From NCBI GenBank assembly GCA_001600875.1, contig BCLD01000028.1, positions 83,587 to 147,586 on the forward strand: DNA of 64,000 nucleotides, written 5' to 3'. Positions 10,132 through 24,102 of the stretch are shown here, piece by piece. The notes below the pieces were generated by a model, which was not told where the DNA came from, ran no database searches, and saw nothing but the letters and a program-made list of their open reading frames with translations. Every line of letters starts with the position of its first letter. Position 1 is the stretch's first letter. The translations under genes and the position numbers were made by a program. The stretch is from Solicoccozyma terricola. Taxonomy: Eukaryota; Basidiomycota; Tremellomycetes; Filobasidiales; Piskurozymaceae.

Positions 10132-12937
10132 GATGTAGGTGCCGGTGAGGTTGAGACATGGGTAGTCGGGTCGGTTGATGGTACGGGAGTTGGACGCTCA
10201 CGTGCTGGTTAGTAACCTTGTGTTTTCAAAATACTTTCCCCGGTTCAATCTACAATCTCTCTCCTTCAATCTTATCCGTCAGACCATCCTCTCCGTTGCT
10301 CCAGGACTGAAGCATGATGATCAGCAACCGTGGCAATAAACAATGGAGGAACTATAACTGAATAAACAAGGTAAGGTACGGCCCAGCTTGAACGGAGGAC
10401 GTGGATGGGAAACGACGAGTCACAGAATACGTCCGGTTTCGTCGTCGTTTGAGTTGGTAGGATGGAGTGTCGATTACCAATTTTGAAGGCTTCAACGGGT
10501 GACCTGCAACACGTCACGAAGTGAGTAGTGTGGTATTGGAGCAGTCGAGCACCACTTGTCGACACACCCCTATTGCAAGTAGAGGTGGGGTAGAGGCCAA
10601 ATTCCTCATAGACAAAGCGGTTGCTCGACTGGAGACGTTGGGAGATAGGTTGTATTTCCTTGCGCGCCAACATTCCTCAAGGAAGCGGAAGACCTCATCT
10701 CAGCACTACCCGCATCGCTTTCGCATTTGAAAGTGGGTGACTGTTAAATCCAAGTATCAATGGAACGCACGGCCATATCAATAGCAGAAAACGGCCAGCA
10801 CCAGGCTCGCGGTGATAATGGCTACAGTTCCAAAAGGTAAGAGAAGGGGGTGGTTTGATATTGCTATGAAATCTAGTCCGCACAGAACGGGGTATCCTCC
10901 CTCGACATTTGGCATGATATCGATCAATCGCACTCTGATTTACCTTGCGACACGTGAAATCGATGAATTTCCATAATGGACCTCCCATTTTGATCAAATT
11001 TCGCCGCCATAAGCACCCCTCAAATTTCAACAGGGTGATCAGTACATCCCACGCTACCTACCTGTCGATTAATTGGACCAGGTCATTTTGGACTGCCAAA
11101 AAACGACGTTATTTGGGTACCATTGCGGGTACAATTAATGATTAAATGTTGAAAATTGGTGTATGAATCACGTTTTTGACCTATTTTAATCGCTTTTTCG
11201 TGAAAACGCGCGCGCGGTCTAGTTTTTCAATCAAAATTGCCTGCCTTTCCTACCATGAGGGGGAGAAGGATATTAGAGAAAAATAGTAATCTTCTTCGAG
11301 ACCCGTGTAATTCAAAAGCAAAGCATTCATGGTTAGGCTTTATTTACATGTAATCTCCATGTTGATATCCAGCAGGATAATTGATGGCAGGGTTAACAGC
11401 TATGGAATGGCGCCCTCGTCGGATTTATCAAACTGCTGAGCAGGCTACACCCTGTTCTATCAATATGCCCTTCCCTTTGTGGAGGCTTTCGGGTGATTTT
11501 CATGAACGTGAAATTGACTGAAGGTGGAAACGAGGATCCACAACATCGCGGTGCATTGCATCCCGGTGTTGAGGCTAAGCACCCGACTCTTCTTCTTGGT
11601 CTAACGAACAAAAAGAAAGGACGGTAAATCTCAACACGCTGTCTGTGAATTTACATTTGCGAACAGCGTGTGGAAAATAACCTTTGACTGTCAAAAGCGA
11701 TCCTTTTGGCGGATCCTTTTGGCGGTCCTAGGTAAAAGCCAATGGCTTATAAATTAGCGAGAGGCAAACAACTCAAGCCGCATAGAGGACGCTCTCTTGT
11801 GTTTTGTAACAGTGCGGCAAGAGTTTAATTGGGGAGTTTTTAGAGGGTCGAGACGAGAGACGCAAGTCCAAACATCCCAACCCCTCATAACCTGGTACCA
11901 GGTATTTGTGTAGCAAATTTTACTCCCTCGAACGGACGGCCCGTCGAGAAAAAAAAAAAAAAAAAAAAAAAAGCCGGGTAGACAGAATGACATATACTAC
12001 TTGGGCTTCTAGCTCTGGCTGGACTTGAATGGGCACGGGGTGCTCTAAATGGTATAATAGCCTTGTTGCTAACATCCGCCGAGGCTACGCCCTTGTGCTA
12101 TAGAGTTGTTCAACTTTGTTGAACTTTTCTTCCTTTCAGATATGATTACTTAGGGCCGGTTCTTCCGGTTGATACCTAGGGACACGAGTTTGGAAGGGGT
12201 GCGGCGATGTTGGCGTTTGAATACTTGACGATGGGATTGGTAGAATTGCTCATATTTAAACGTTGGTCTCGAAACTACAGTCAAAGGATGGATGCTTGCA
12301 TTGATGAAATTGGTGGAAGATTATTATAGCCTCTTCAATAATCCTTTACCAGCATAAATAGGAAATAGTTGATGAATGTTAGCCCCTCACATGATCCTAT
12401 ACGAAATATGAACATTTAATAGTAGATGATTATTAGCCTTGTTTGTGATCTAAAACCGACGTACTTGCACGACGAACTTGCATACAAAATTCAGTCATTC
12501 TTGGTCTTACTGCCTCTCAGTATGGCAAGAGACGTTAACAACGGAAATGTGACTTTTCCGTCCGATCTGAGAAGTCAATCAGAGTGCCTCCCAGTCAGTA
12601 TGACAGTGGGAGATCACTCGGGAATCCTGCCTCTTTTTTTGGCTCTTTCTGGGATTCTCAAGGCCCTTCCGGGAATGAATGAGAGACGCAAGTGTAGTTG
12701 ACTTGGTAACGGATGGACTGGCCACGACATTAGACGAGCTGATAACAGAAAAAGGAGCAGACAAGAGGCTGCAGGAAATGAACCGGGATCTCGACACTAC
12801 ACATATATGGGGCATATCATAATGGGGTAGACAGAACAGCATACCAGACGGTACTCGCGGACTAATGATAATCGACAGTCATATGGAATATATGAACATC
12901 TAATCAACGAATCAGAGCTTGATCATTGCAAAACGGA
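10132..12937. other. Gene-free AT-rich region
   Basis: About 2.8 kb without a convincing coding frame on either strand; only frames of about 60-130 codons with no family resemblance. It holds an A homopolymer of about 23 (11949-11971), a direct repeat of gatccttttggcg (about 11699-11725), and AT-rich stretches. Degraded mobile DNA is possible, but no terminal repeats or enzyme motifs were seen. Confidence 0.6.
11699..11728. repeat. Short direct repeat (gatccttttggcg x2)
   Basis: Two adjacent copies of gatccttttggcg followed by tcctagg, in the AT-rich gene-free region. No function is evident. Confidence 0.6.
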
Positions 12938-14162
12938 TTAAACTGGAGATACGAGACTAGGCAGCTCCTCAATCCGGGAGAAATGATCGTGGTTCTCCCT
13001 TGAGAGAATTGGACTGCCTTCGCCCCTCTTCTTCCGCCGCTGCTTCCGTTGTTCCGTCACAAATTTATCCATTATTTCCTTACGTTGCTTCAAGCCAGCT
13101 GCGTCAGATGGCCTTCGTATCCTAGATGCGGGCAGCGGATTCATCTCTAAGACCTCTTTGAGCAGTGGAAGCACCGAGTCGAAAGTCAAATCCTTTGACG
13201 CCGTTCGAGAGGGATTGCCAACTTCCACTCCCGCAGATCGTACGGAACCGGTGTCCCCCACGGCACAGACCTCGTTCGAGACCACGCTCGATACCAGATC
13301 GCTGGCTGTGATGTTGTCAGAATCCTGCTTAGCAAGGTCGACATCCTGCAGCGTGCGATTGAGATGGCTCAAACTCCTTGGTGACCGCGCTCCTGACATC
13401 ATCGGTGGAATTTGGGCTTGGGCGCGGTTTCTACCCCAACGCGGCCTTCTCTTTCCACCAGCCTTTCCACGACGCCATCTACGAACCCTTCTATGACCTC
13501 TTTCATGAACATGGTCATCGGTCTCGCTGTGTTGATATGATTCGCGACTTGGACTCTCCTTGCTCTCCAGTCCGCCAGACGAGAAAGTTGCGCTTCGAGA
13601 TCTTGCACAAGGGGAGTGTGTCCTAGGCGGCAACCGCTCGGGCTTTCCCTTGACAATTCCACTTGGACTGATTGGAAAGTTCCGAATTATTATACGCCCA
13701 TTTTTCGCATCCGCCTAAAGATATTACTTACCGATTCAGATTCTTGCTATTCCTCGCCTCGAAACAGCGTTGTGGCTTGCTCACAGGCTTCCTGGACCTC
13801 CTTTGCTTTGGGACATTATCTGTGGCATTGGATGGTTCGATATCAATAGAGCGTTCACTATGTAGAGCAAAATGATTAGCAGGGATCTCGACTCCATACA
13901 CGGCCTGGACCCACTGATCAGAGCAGTTGCTACCATTTTGTAGCATCGAGTAGTGATCAAAAAGTTCCCTTTGCTTGCCCACGTATGAATCGATCAGTTC
14001 ACTCTGTGATTTGTTCAGCAAGTCCTCATCTGTAAGATTACTGTTGCCCGGATCGGATCGAAGGCTTCTGGCGTGATTCCAGATATCGTCGAAGGAGACC
14101 TGATCTGATGCGAGGTCGCTGCGGTCGAAAAAACTTGAGGCTAGAGAAAGACAATCAGACAT
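12938..14162 (-). CDS. Unrecognised protein with arginine-rich centre
   Basis: Two exons (14162-13732 and 13667-12938) separated by a 64-nt intron with a GTAAGT donor and AATCAG acceptor join in frame to 386 residues. The N-terminal 140 residues are acidic and helical-looking (SFDDIWNHARSL, QSELIDSYVGKQRELFDHYS). The centre is strongly basic (HRRVRRWRRGKAGGKRR), and the C-terminal part has TFDSVLPLLKEVLEMNP and a KQRKQRRKKRGEG stretch. No family was recognised. The basic clusters suggest a nuclear or nucleic-acid-associated protein, which is inference. A GGTGGCGA box (reverse of TCGCCACC) lies about 80 bp upstream at 14242-14249. The gene is divergent from the next one. Confidence 0.7.
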
Positions 14163-15591
14163 GTTGATCTTTGGTATGTAGACTGTTGTTGTAGAGAAGA
14201 ATTGATTGTATTCGGTCTACAGCTGTCCTCCTCGCCTTTATGGTGGCGAGGATGCTATGTTAAACCGCCAGCCCACATGTTTTCGGGAACAAGGGAAGAT
14301 ACAACAAAGGAGGTAGGTATTGCAGCGTCATCCGGATATGGTGAAATCTAGCGCGCAACGAGGGGTTGAAACGTAGGACTGCCACTGACCTGCAGCTTAC
14401 CCCCAGGCGAGAACTGTCAAGTACGATAGTTGCAAACATCTGACATCGACGTGCGGAAAGCGGCGGGTAGCAACTGGCATCGGTCCTTTGCCCCGACTCT
14501 TGACACGAAAGGGACGCAGGCTGCCGTTTGACTGACCCAACCCAACCGCCTTTGATGCCTTTCATAAACTGGGCGAATCCCACCGGGGCATTAAAGCGGA
14601 CAAGTTTCGGTATGAATAGCTATAGGGTTTGGAAGCAATACCTCCTTGCAATTCAAATTGAAATACGTGGCAGCCATCCCAGATTGTCCTTTCACATCCT
14701 GCTGTACGGTTATCACACGGCCGCGCAGTCGGGCACATTAAGGCAATTTTTTGGCATTGAGATCCATGTCCGTGATCTCCTCGAGGGATTTGACCTGCTC
14801 CACAACTGCAACTGCTACCGTTGACGTCGACGCGCTCCTGCCCCGAGTCGCCGCCGTAAGGGCAGAGGGAAATCGCATCGAGTAGGACATGTGGGAATCG
14901 AGGGCTAGCCTGAAGCCATTTGAAACGGTTGCCACGGTTGCCAACGTATTCAAACGGCATCCTATACGCAAACACCTATCTCGGATCGTCGTTGCCGCTG
15001 TGATTGATCGCCCACTCATTGCCCGGTCAATCTCTCATCTTCAATCGCCCCTCACGCCAATTCTCCTCCCCAAGCCGCCGGCTCCACCGATCCTCGCTCC
15101 AACCTCGGCCAACTAACTAACACGTCTATTCCGGGAGCAATCCCAATCGTAAACGATCGGGAAATCTCTCAAGGGTCCAGCCCTTTTCCTGCAAAAGTTG
15201 TCTTTTCTTGTCGGCAGGTGTAGGGAAGGCTCTCATTTACCCGCTGTGGAGACAGGTGCATGGAGTTTTCTCGGGTGGTCGGTTTCTAGGTCGATTCAAT
15301 CGAGCACCCAACCTCCAACCAGCTGTTGTACGCCTATAGACCTCGTCGGGGTCCTAGAGGACGACATCAACACTTTGCAACTGAGCCAGGGAGCAACAGC
15401 AACGAACCCACCCCTCACCCACTCTTGCTATCTTCACGCGGTCGTTTGAAAACACCCCTTCCCTGCTCGTGGATGGTGTCGATCCCACATTCTCCGTAGG
15501 GCAAACACGGTTCTGGCCCAACCTTCTCACCCCGGCTCTCGCTTAAAGCAAGCGTCCGTCCATCTTGCTCCACCTCACATCGAAATACAAC
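14163..15591. other. Divergent intergenic region
   Basis: 1.4 kb between two divergent unrecognised genes. It contains a GGTGGCGA box (14242-14249) and CT-rich leader-like sequence before 15592. Frames here (for example 14562-14975 minus) lack family resemblance and are not called. Long 5' UTRs or a non-coding transcript would fit. Confidence 0.5.
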
Positions 15592-18500
15592 ATGGTCACG
15601 GCATGTGCATCCACTTCGTCGTCGACCGCTGGATCAAGCACATCGAGGAATTCAAGAGATGTAGCTCTTGATTCCGGTGGTTCCGTGTCCGGCTCCGGTA
15701 CTGGGGGTGGGAGTGGATCTGGATCTCGATTAGGATTCGGAGCGTCAAATCCATCATCCTCGACTACCTCCTTCTCCTCCACATCGGCTCGAGATGAATT
15801 CTGGGTAAGAAGTGGGAGTCCGTTGTTCGATTTACCGACGAATAGTCAAGAGGGTGTAGCGTTTGTTGCGGTGGCGGGGTCCGGAGGAGACATGCGTGGT
15901 CCTGGTGCGACTATATCAACTTCTGGGACATCGGATGTTCATCGATTGTCTCCTGGTAGACAAAGGCGACGGCCGAACTCTCCTGACGCACGGATAGGAT
16001 TGGATGTTGGATGTGGATCGCCATCGGCTGGTGTAGGTGTGAGTAAAGAGACTACACCAGACGAACCTAGGCCATCTCCGTTGGACGCTCCAGAACCACG
16101 ACGACCTTCCGCTTCTTCTCAAGCATCCTTACCAACATCCTCTGCATTTGCCTCTCACCACCCCATGACGGAAGAAAGACGGAATCGCGCCGTCACATTC
16201 GATACTCTTCCATCACCTTCATTGACACCACCTATTCAAACCTCTGCGAAATTGGCTACAGCGTCATTCTCATCAAGTCGGAGCACGCCACCACCTGGCT
16301 CACCTTTCTTCCCGTTACATCCCAAGACCAGCAGGAGAAGAATCTCGCCGTCTGCAAAAACATGTCTGTCGCCGGGTATGTTGGGCGATTCAGGAGAGGG
16401 ATCGACACCGCGATGGGAAGGTAATCGATTATTGATCACTCATCGATCTGATGATGATGTCCTGTCATCGATGTTTGGTCCAATGTCCTCGGTGTCGACG
16501 TCGACGTCGACGTCAACGTCAACGTCGGTGTCGGTCTCTGCTCCCAGCACCGGTACGGGCGGTAGTGAATTCTTCTCGCCACCGTCAACAAGTCCCAGTG
16601 TTCCCCCAAACTCGCCTTCTCATCGCATTCGACGATCTCCCGGTTCATCACCTTCCAATCGACAACTCGACGATTCTCACGGCTCCGATAACGCATGGAT
16701 GATGTCTGACTCCTTTTCAAAACGTCAAGGTCATTATCAGTCTGGAAAACCAAGGTCTTCTGGGAATCAGTACGGGATTCCTCCAGAGCAGGTCTTGAGC
16801 TTCGGGCAAGCTCTCATGGAGAAAGAGAGCGAGCGGCAGATGGTCTTGTCTACAACGTATCCGCCGTCCAAACGCCCGACATTCACTTCGTCATCAGGTG
16901 GAACGATTCCAGGCTCTGCTAGTCGGTCAACGGACTGCAACTCGATCCCCACGAATGTCACCACATCCACCTCATCACCTCGAACCACTGTTTTCAAAGG
17001 TCTCCTTATAACAGCCCCAGCGGAAATGTTACCGTCATCTAGCGATATCGTTTCAGCATCTTCATCTCCTGGAAATTCGCGACCGAAACCTAGCAGACCC
17101 CCAAGTTGGAACACTTCAATGCTCGGTCCCGCCCCTCTAGACGGAGTGAGATCGGCTGCGTGGGAGATCAGCAAGGCGAGCTCGACTGCCGACTCGATCG
17201 AACGAGGGAGGGATTGTGAGTGGAGCATGGGAAGTGGTGGCAATCATCCCTTACTAATTTCATATCACGCCTGCCTCAAATCCTAGCTTTCAATGCCATC
17301 GAAGCGGCATTCGGCCGAGCCGCTGCACCTGGGCCTCAAGTTGTATCGAAAGCTACCATCGATGCTCTCATGGGTGACTCGGACCCGGCGCAGCATCTGC
17401 CTCTTGGCGGGGTCCCTCCAGGACCTGTATCGCCTTCCACAGTCACTACATCTGCCTCATCACGATCATCACGTTCCACTATGCGATTTCGATCATATAA
17501 GGGTCCCAACTTGCCGGAACTTGACCATGGCAACTCTCGCGCAGAGCTGTTCTACCTGGCCTTTGGAGATGGCGGCGCAAACAGTCGCGAGGCATTCAAC
17601 TCTGGCAAGACGAGAAAACAGCGGCGGTTCAGCGCATCCAACGCTACTAGAGATGCCTCTCCGGAGGTGATTACCTACGCCAGTGATAGCCAGCAGGTCG
17701 ATGCACCCGCTAAAATCGAGGGTTCCACGGCGAATACGATATGGTCGCCTTCCCCGACAGGGAACCTACCAATACCACCACCCAATCAACCCTCGAGACC
17801 CCGTTCAACCTCCACTACAGACTCTGACGGCACGACCGCGAATGTTTCGGAATTCGATGTCGAGGAGTTGCCATTAGTTCTCAAGGCGGATCTGGCTGCT
17901 GCGGCAAAGGGGGACGAGACGGCTGATGTGTCTCCAACAGAGATCGAAGACAAGACAACGTCGAGTTCCGGGTCGTCTTCTGATGCGAGGCAGGAACAGA
18001 CGAAATCAAAGTCGTCCAAGTCGTCAGCTGTCTGGCGTCGCAGGCCGGTGTCCCGAGAAGAGATTCACCCGGCAGTCATACTACCGGTTAGGGAACTGCA
18101 GGTGACAGCTGTTGACAGATCCCAGCCATTGACGCCGCCGGCAACCGTGGTCAGCTCTGCATCATCTGGCTCGAACAGCTCTCATCCTCGCATTCAAAAT
18201 GCAGGAAGGCTTCGTCCCCATGGCACGTTCACAACGGCACGCCAACCGTCCACGCAGCTTCATGACAAGAAGAGTCGACCTGTAGCTGCAGCTCTACTTG
18301 CCGACGAACGATTCATCACAATCTCAGAGGGCCAGCTGGAAGCAGCAGCATTCGCTGGCGATCAGATCGCCGAAACTCACCTTCGTCAACGTGACACCGA
18401 TGCGAGGCGCGGAAGGTCAACCTGTGGATCCTCTCGTCTAGAGATCACCGACTATCTGCTTGAGATTGGAGTCTCGTCGATTCATGATCAAGATCTGAGT

Positions 18501-19674
18501 ATGGGATATGCTTCCCTGGAGGCCGAACGGTTGTCACCATCCGAAGAGTCTTCTGGCGTGGGTCGCAGGAAGAGCAGCACCACCAGCACTCGAAGTTATA
18601 GCAGCGATTTTTCACGCAGGAAGAGCAGCGGCTCGAGTCTACAGAGCTACCTATCTGCACGGGAGGCAAACGCTGCAGAAGCTTCATCGCCTGGACTGAC
18701 AACGATTACGGAAGGAGTAAAAGACGGCTCGCAAGCGATTCAACCGTGAGTTTATAGGTTTTCCGCAAGACGTTGCAGCAGATACTGACAACGTCACTCC
18801 GAATTTGAGACGATTCAGCAACCGACGATTCAGCAACCTTGCAGGCGATAAAGAAAAGGCAGGGTCTGTGGCCCAACGAGAATCCTCTGGTGCGACATCC
18901 ACGACATCCACGACATCCACGACATCCATCAATTACGGAGCACCCACTTACCTCAACGTGACCGGGTTGAGCACCGCGATTGACACCTTGATCAGCGAGC
19001 CGACAGGGAGCAAGGAGGCAGATCCAGCAAAGAACACTGTGACATTGCAGGAAGAACCAGATCCTTTCGCTCATCTACGCCAGGGCCAGAAGCGACTACG
19101 CATCACCGGCGACCCGTTCTCAACGGACATGTCGCTTTTGCCGGCATCACCTATGGATGCGGACCGATGGGATCCATCGACATTGCAAGCTGGTAATTTG
19201 CAATCTCCAGCCCAGCTGACCCCCGGCTCCAACACCCTGCAATCAGAGTTGTTCAGCGACGTGGCTCGATTGACGAGTCTCGACCTTCGGAAAGGTCTCG
19301 CTCGAGAAGCCAAGGAGCGAAGACTCAGTCGGGAGGCCTCTGAACCCAACAAGATGCATTCATCTCCATCCCGTCGGGCAACAGATGCAACCACGTTTGG
19401 GCCCTCTGGCGCCATCGTCTTTGGAGCCGAAACGCGAGAAGAGCGACATGCTCGTCGTGAGCGACGCCGTCAGGAGAAGGCTCGTCTACAACTTGACACT
19501 GAGTGGCGGAAGGAGTTGGAGGAGCGAGACGCCATAGCTCCGAAAGTAACAGGGCCTTCGTCGTTGCATGAACAGAGCATCATCGCGGAGGAGGCAACGC
19601 CGAGTCGAAGCGAGATCAAGGCGGCCCTGCGTGCGGACAGCTTGGAAAGGAAGAAGGGCAAGGGAAAGGCATGA
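15592..19674 (+). CDS. Large serine/proline-rich protein, unrecognised
   Basis: Three exons (15592-17215, 17287-18745, 18810-19674) join in frame to 1315 residues. Intron 1 has a GTGAGT donor and a perfect TACTAAT branch site, intron 2 GTGAGT...GAG. The protein is mostly disordered: S/T/P/G-rich with SP/TP sites, a TSTSTSTSTS run coded by gtcgac repeats near 16.5 kb, and a TSTTSTTSTTS run near 18.9 kb. More conserved-looking islands are NQYGIPPEQVLSFGQALMEK, FNAIEAAFGRAAAPGPQVV and DYLLEIGVSSIHDQDL. The C-terminus has a charged, probably coiled segment (EERHARRERRRQEKARLQL). The many proline-directed sites suggest a phosphoregulated scaffold or cell-polarity factor, but this is inference; no catalytic motif is seen. 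The ATG at 15592 has context acaacATG. Confidence 0.8.
16494..16535 (+). repeat. Trinucleotide-pair repeat (gtcgac-like) in coding sequence
   Basis: Imperfect tandem tcgacg/tcaacg units encode an alternating S-T run in the large S/P-rich protein. The length may vary between strains. Confidence 0.7.
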
Positions 19675-20221
19675 GTGGGACATTTACTGGTGGGTGGTCT
19701 GATCCTGTCTCCATCGCCAAGCGCTGATGTGTAGGGCCCTATTCCCACCGCAGCCGTCCGCAGGGGTGCTCCCCGCATGTATTCACGTTGTTTCCAGCAT
19801 ACATCATCACGAAACTACACTCAGCCGCTGTCATATACGATATACGATACACGATACATAGGCTTCAATACGTTCAAAAGGTCGGTGCATACAATAATAC
19901 ATGCTCCCCATGTACATACTACGATGCATGCACATAGTCTCTAGTCATCGCTGCTTCCAGTCTTGGTCCCATGTCAATCGCAGTGATATTCTTCGACCTC
20001 GGGAGCTTTCCATTTTACCCTTACACTGACCTTCCGTACTTTCCGATCGTGATCCCTCTTCCCATCGAGCTGGCTGCAGTGGTGGTTATCGTTGGAATTG
20101 AGCTCTGAAGTTGGTGTTGATTGGAAGGAGGTCGGGACTTGAAATGGGGCGGGGTCCAGTTGCAATCATGATTTTCATTCAGGTCATTACAAACGTCGTC
20201 AACACTACGCCTCTGTAGCCT
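19675..20221. other. Convergent intergenic region
   Basis: About 550 bp between two convergent genes, presumably both 3' UTRs. It contains a short atacgata repeat (about 19833-19860). No gene seen. Confidence 0.5.
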
Positions 20222-23200
20222 CTAGCTCTTTTCTTTCTCTGCGCTTGCCATTGAAGGAAGGAGATGCCAAGCACAGAGAACCGTCATGACCCCTATCATT
20301 AGTTCGTAGATTCCATATGTAAACCTCCCACCATATATGAACGCGTAAGCTGCGGTGAGATATAGACCGAATTCGACAAACATCGACATCCTGCAAACCC
20401 CACCCGTCGGACAAATCAATGCGAGCTCCATCCTCCTTGTTGTCGCTCAAACCCTACTCACCTCGCCCGACTGGATTCAATCATCCGTCCCGCTGCGCAC
20501 ATCTCACAAACTCCCAATACCGGTGCCACAAACCACGGCAGATGATCGCTTCCAAACGGCTCTATCAGATTCCATTGCGATAGAATATTCCGACTCCAGA
20601 TGACCAGGACAGGGATGTTCATCGGTAGCAGGAGAAACATGAGGAGAAGGAGGGAGAGGTAGTAGTTGTATCGAGAGACGTTGGACTGGTTAAAATGACT
20701 GGGTTAGCCTGGTGTCGGGATATTCATTAGTAGTATCGAAAGCCCACCTCATCTTTCCGAGCAGTCATCACACTCCCCCAGTGTATAGCAAACGCTATAA
20801 GAAAGGCAAACTGCAATGGCACGAGCAGTGCCACCAGGAGCAAAAGTACGCCCATCGACAGAAGATGACTTGGCTGAATATACGCTTGTCCATCCGCATG
20901 CCTGGCCGAGGGTAAATCGTTAGCACACCAGCTCTCCCCGAGTGTTCAAGTCAGACTCGCTTGTGAAACCGCAACCATTTTGTCCATCCGAGCAACCAAC
21001 ATCCGATTCTCGTTCCCATCAGCAAAACCCCTGTGCTCAGCCACACCAGGCCCAAACTGAGCGACACCATCGGTAACGCCAGCGGAATTAAGAGCAGTTG
21101 ATTTGTGCCTAATAGCAGATGTTCGGGATGAGGGAAGACAGTCGCGAGTGGAGATGTTTGAAGGAGGGCAATGACGAGCAGTAGATAAACGACTCGAAGG
21201 AGCTCATATCGAGCGAAAGACTCAAAGGTCTCGAAGAGATGTGGGAACGAGCCTGTGCATTATCCCATCAGTCGGGGGCGTTCGTCGAAATCATGGTTAG
21301 GCACTCACCGGTCTGACGATATTCCCTCATCTGTCTCGCCACTAACAAACAACCCCAGCCCAGCGCCCAAGCCAAAATTACGATCCTCCATCTGACTACC
21401 AACAGACCTGCACTTGCCAACCAATCCACATGGATCGCAATCCCCTCGTCAAAGACCACACAATCGTCTTCTGGATCCTGCCAGATGTATAATTTGGCCC
21501 CTTGTTGCGGGTCAGGAAGGAATGGGGCAAAGGTTTGCAGATGGATAGTGGAAAGTCGACCGAGAGTAGGATAGAAATGTGACTCGTACGTCGACCCGGA
21601 AGAATACGGGCGGGGAAAGGTGGCGACTTCCATAATTGGCGCAAAGCATGTGGAGGCTGAATTATAATGAATGAAAATGTCAGGACGATTGGAAATTCTA
21701 GAAAGAACCCTCGGACATACGGTGGCACTCTGGTCTCTTCTTGATTGAGACTCGACGCGCGAGAGCCGAGCTCGGATAAGCTGGCATCGAGTAGCTTCTG
21801 AACAGAGGTTTCCAAGATCCTAAAACAAAGCCAGTATATCAGCGTCTATAATACCTCGACGTGCGAAGATATCCTCACTTTGAGAATCATCCGAATCACC
21901 CACGAGCGCCACAACTGCGCTGACCGGTCCTTCCACCTCGACAATTATTCGTCTACCTGCGTTTCCCTGCGGAATATCCACTGTCATGTACACCAATCCT
22001 TCATCAGCTCTGACCCCTCTACCAGGCCGTGGGAATTCCGCTGGTCGTGCGGGCGATGGTGGAAGAAGTTTTCTTTTACCAACGGGCAGAGGTTCACATG
22101 TCCAAGTCAGACCTTGCTTCTTGCATATGTGAAATGGAGAAACCAGATTGTCTTGTAGATCAGTGGGATGCAGAGATCGCATTATCTGAAGTTCCGATCG
22201 ACTATCTGGTATGGCGATGTTGTAAGATGTCGATCGATGATCCTCGTGAACGAACGCCGGCTCGTTCGGAGTGAGCAATTTCCCCATCGATCCTTCGTCG
22301 ATCATCTTTATCCCTCCTAAAATGACTTTCCTCACGCCAAGGAACCAACTCTTCGCGATCTCCACCTTTTCCTGCCTTGCACGTTCTACCATCGTCTTCC
22401 TAGGATGTATCTCGCTCCCGTTACTCGTCATCGCAGTCGCCGCAGTCATTTCCAGCAACACCCTGGCGACCCTCCATCTCACCTGATCGCACCACACCAT
22501 AGCTTGATGGTCCGTCCCTGTCCACACTTGGTCCATCCCAGTTGTGAAGATGGTGAAAGACCCCCGATCGATATCCCCCTCCTGCTTTTCACTCCCTTCC
22601 GATGTAGAACCAGAGCCAGATCGATAGGTGGCTGGTAATACGCAAGAATCACTGGATATTTGACCGTCTGGAACACCTCCACATATTGAAATCAACACCG
22701 GTAGCTCCCGTTCGGTTCTTCCATTCCAGAAAGCGTCGATCTCGCGATATATCCTCTCGATACCTCTATCGAATGGAACAGGAGGGATGGAGTGGGGGGT
22801 TGACATTGTTATTATCACGTCGACAAGGTCAAGAAGTTTCCCAGATTGGTCTTGTCCTTCTGGATGTGAGAGTAGTGGTCGAGTGATTGCATGTCTGCCG
22901 ACGACTCCACCCATCGAATGTCCTACGATCCAGACTTTTTTTGGCGTTTTCACTCCATCGATCTCTATAACAGGATAGAGTGCGCTGATATATTCGATCA
23001 CCCGTGATACGAATGTCGATTGATCTAAAAGAGTCTGGGAGTGGAATGCAGAGAAGTCTTCGTTGAAGTCGACTGTGTAAACACCGGTCGTGATCTCAGC
23101 GTCAGCGGCTTTGTTTTCGAGGTCACATCCTCCGACCTAGAGTCGAATCGGACGTACCAGCGAAGAATTCCAATTCCTTGATTCCATCCTTACTCTCCTT

Positions 23201-23815
23201 CAAGCCTCTCGTCGCCTCTTCTCCTAAGCCACGCATCAATGATTCGTACCCTTCACGTCCGCTATATGGACCTTGATGATATTGATGTGCAGCTGAAGAT
23301 GCTATCGAACGCACTTGCTTGAAGTTTCCTGCATTTCCTGGGATGAAAAGGACCGGCTGAGCTTCTGAATTACGCTGGTGACGGGGGGAGGGGTGATGTG
23401 GATGGGTTCAATATTGCGGGTACATGTTGCAGCGAGTAGGATAGCCAAGGAGAAAAGCCATACTCACTACTGGTGAATCAATCCCACCTTCTCGATACCA
23501 CCATACGGAATATTTCCTCTCTAACCCGTTGACATCACTCGGTCCATCTAATTTAACATATCCAGGCGACATCCAACTCATCCCACAACCCCACGTCGCC
23601 AGACCGCTTGAAACGTCGTCTGTCCCCGGGTTTGCGAGGGAAGTGTAAGAATGCCATGTTATGAGTGATATCAGGAGGGTTGAGAGGAGGAGTAGGCAGG
23701 AAAGTGGATAGGACTGTCGTCTACTACGCAGATTGGAGGATATCGATGATACGGCCGATGGTTGTGTATGGATACGAGCGGCGGGAGGATAAGGGATGGT
23801 GGTTGAGGTGGTCAT
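20222..23815 (-). CDS. BST1: GPI inositol-deacylase (PGAP1/Bst1 family)
   Basis: An ER membrane lipase that removes the acyl chain from the inositol of GPI anchors, allowing GPI proteins to leave the ER. Visible: a short cytosolic N-terminus and first membrane helix (SCLLLLSTLLISLITW), the family segment GCGMSWMSPGYVKL, FIPGNAGNFKQVRSIASSAA in an early exon, VDFNEDFSAFHSQTL, and the lipase nucleophile elbow VWIVGHSMGGVVGRHA, with the Ser codon at about 22917-22915. Later exons (about 21.8-20.2 kb) hold several hydrophobic helices (MFLLLPMNIPVLVIW; FTYGIYELMIGVMTVLCAWH), as expected for the multi-span C-terminal half. The start at 23815 is 287 bp from the divergent TLG1 start. Exact splicing of the 3' exons was not fully traced. 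Confidence 0.9.
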
Positions 23816-24102
23816 GATGCATGGATGGCCTCCAGGGACACCTAGAGTGTGCTATATGACCCGTGGTGGATGGGGATGGAGGAGCATGGTGATGTTGTCC
23901 GAGGTGGTGCTGAACCGTTCAAACGATCGTTTGTTGACGATTCGATTCGGACGAGGCTTCCTCCGTCATCATCATCATCGGCAGTACCACCCATCGTGTT
24001 CAGCTTGACCGACGGACAGCACGACATCACACACAGTGCCCATCCTCACCGCATCCTACCCACCCACCCCATCCCAGCAACAGTCAAGACTATCGAATCA
24101 CC

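Noticed and set aside
10272..11030. Two minus-strand frames of 111-133 codons upstream of the E2 gene
   Set aside because: Composition not protein-like and no start or splice structure linking them to the UBA exons.
14562..14975. 137-codon Cys-containing minus-strand frame
   Set aside because: Scattered cysteines without a zinc-finger spacing; overlaps other random frames in the intergenic region.
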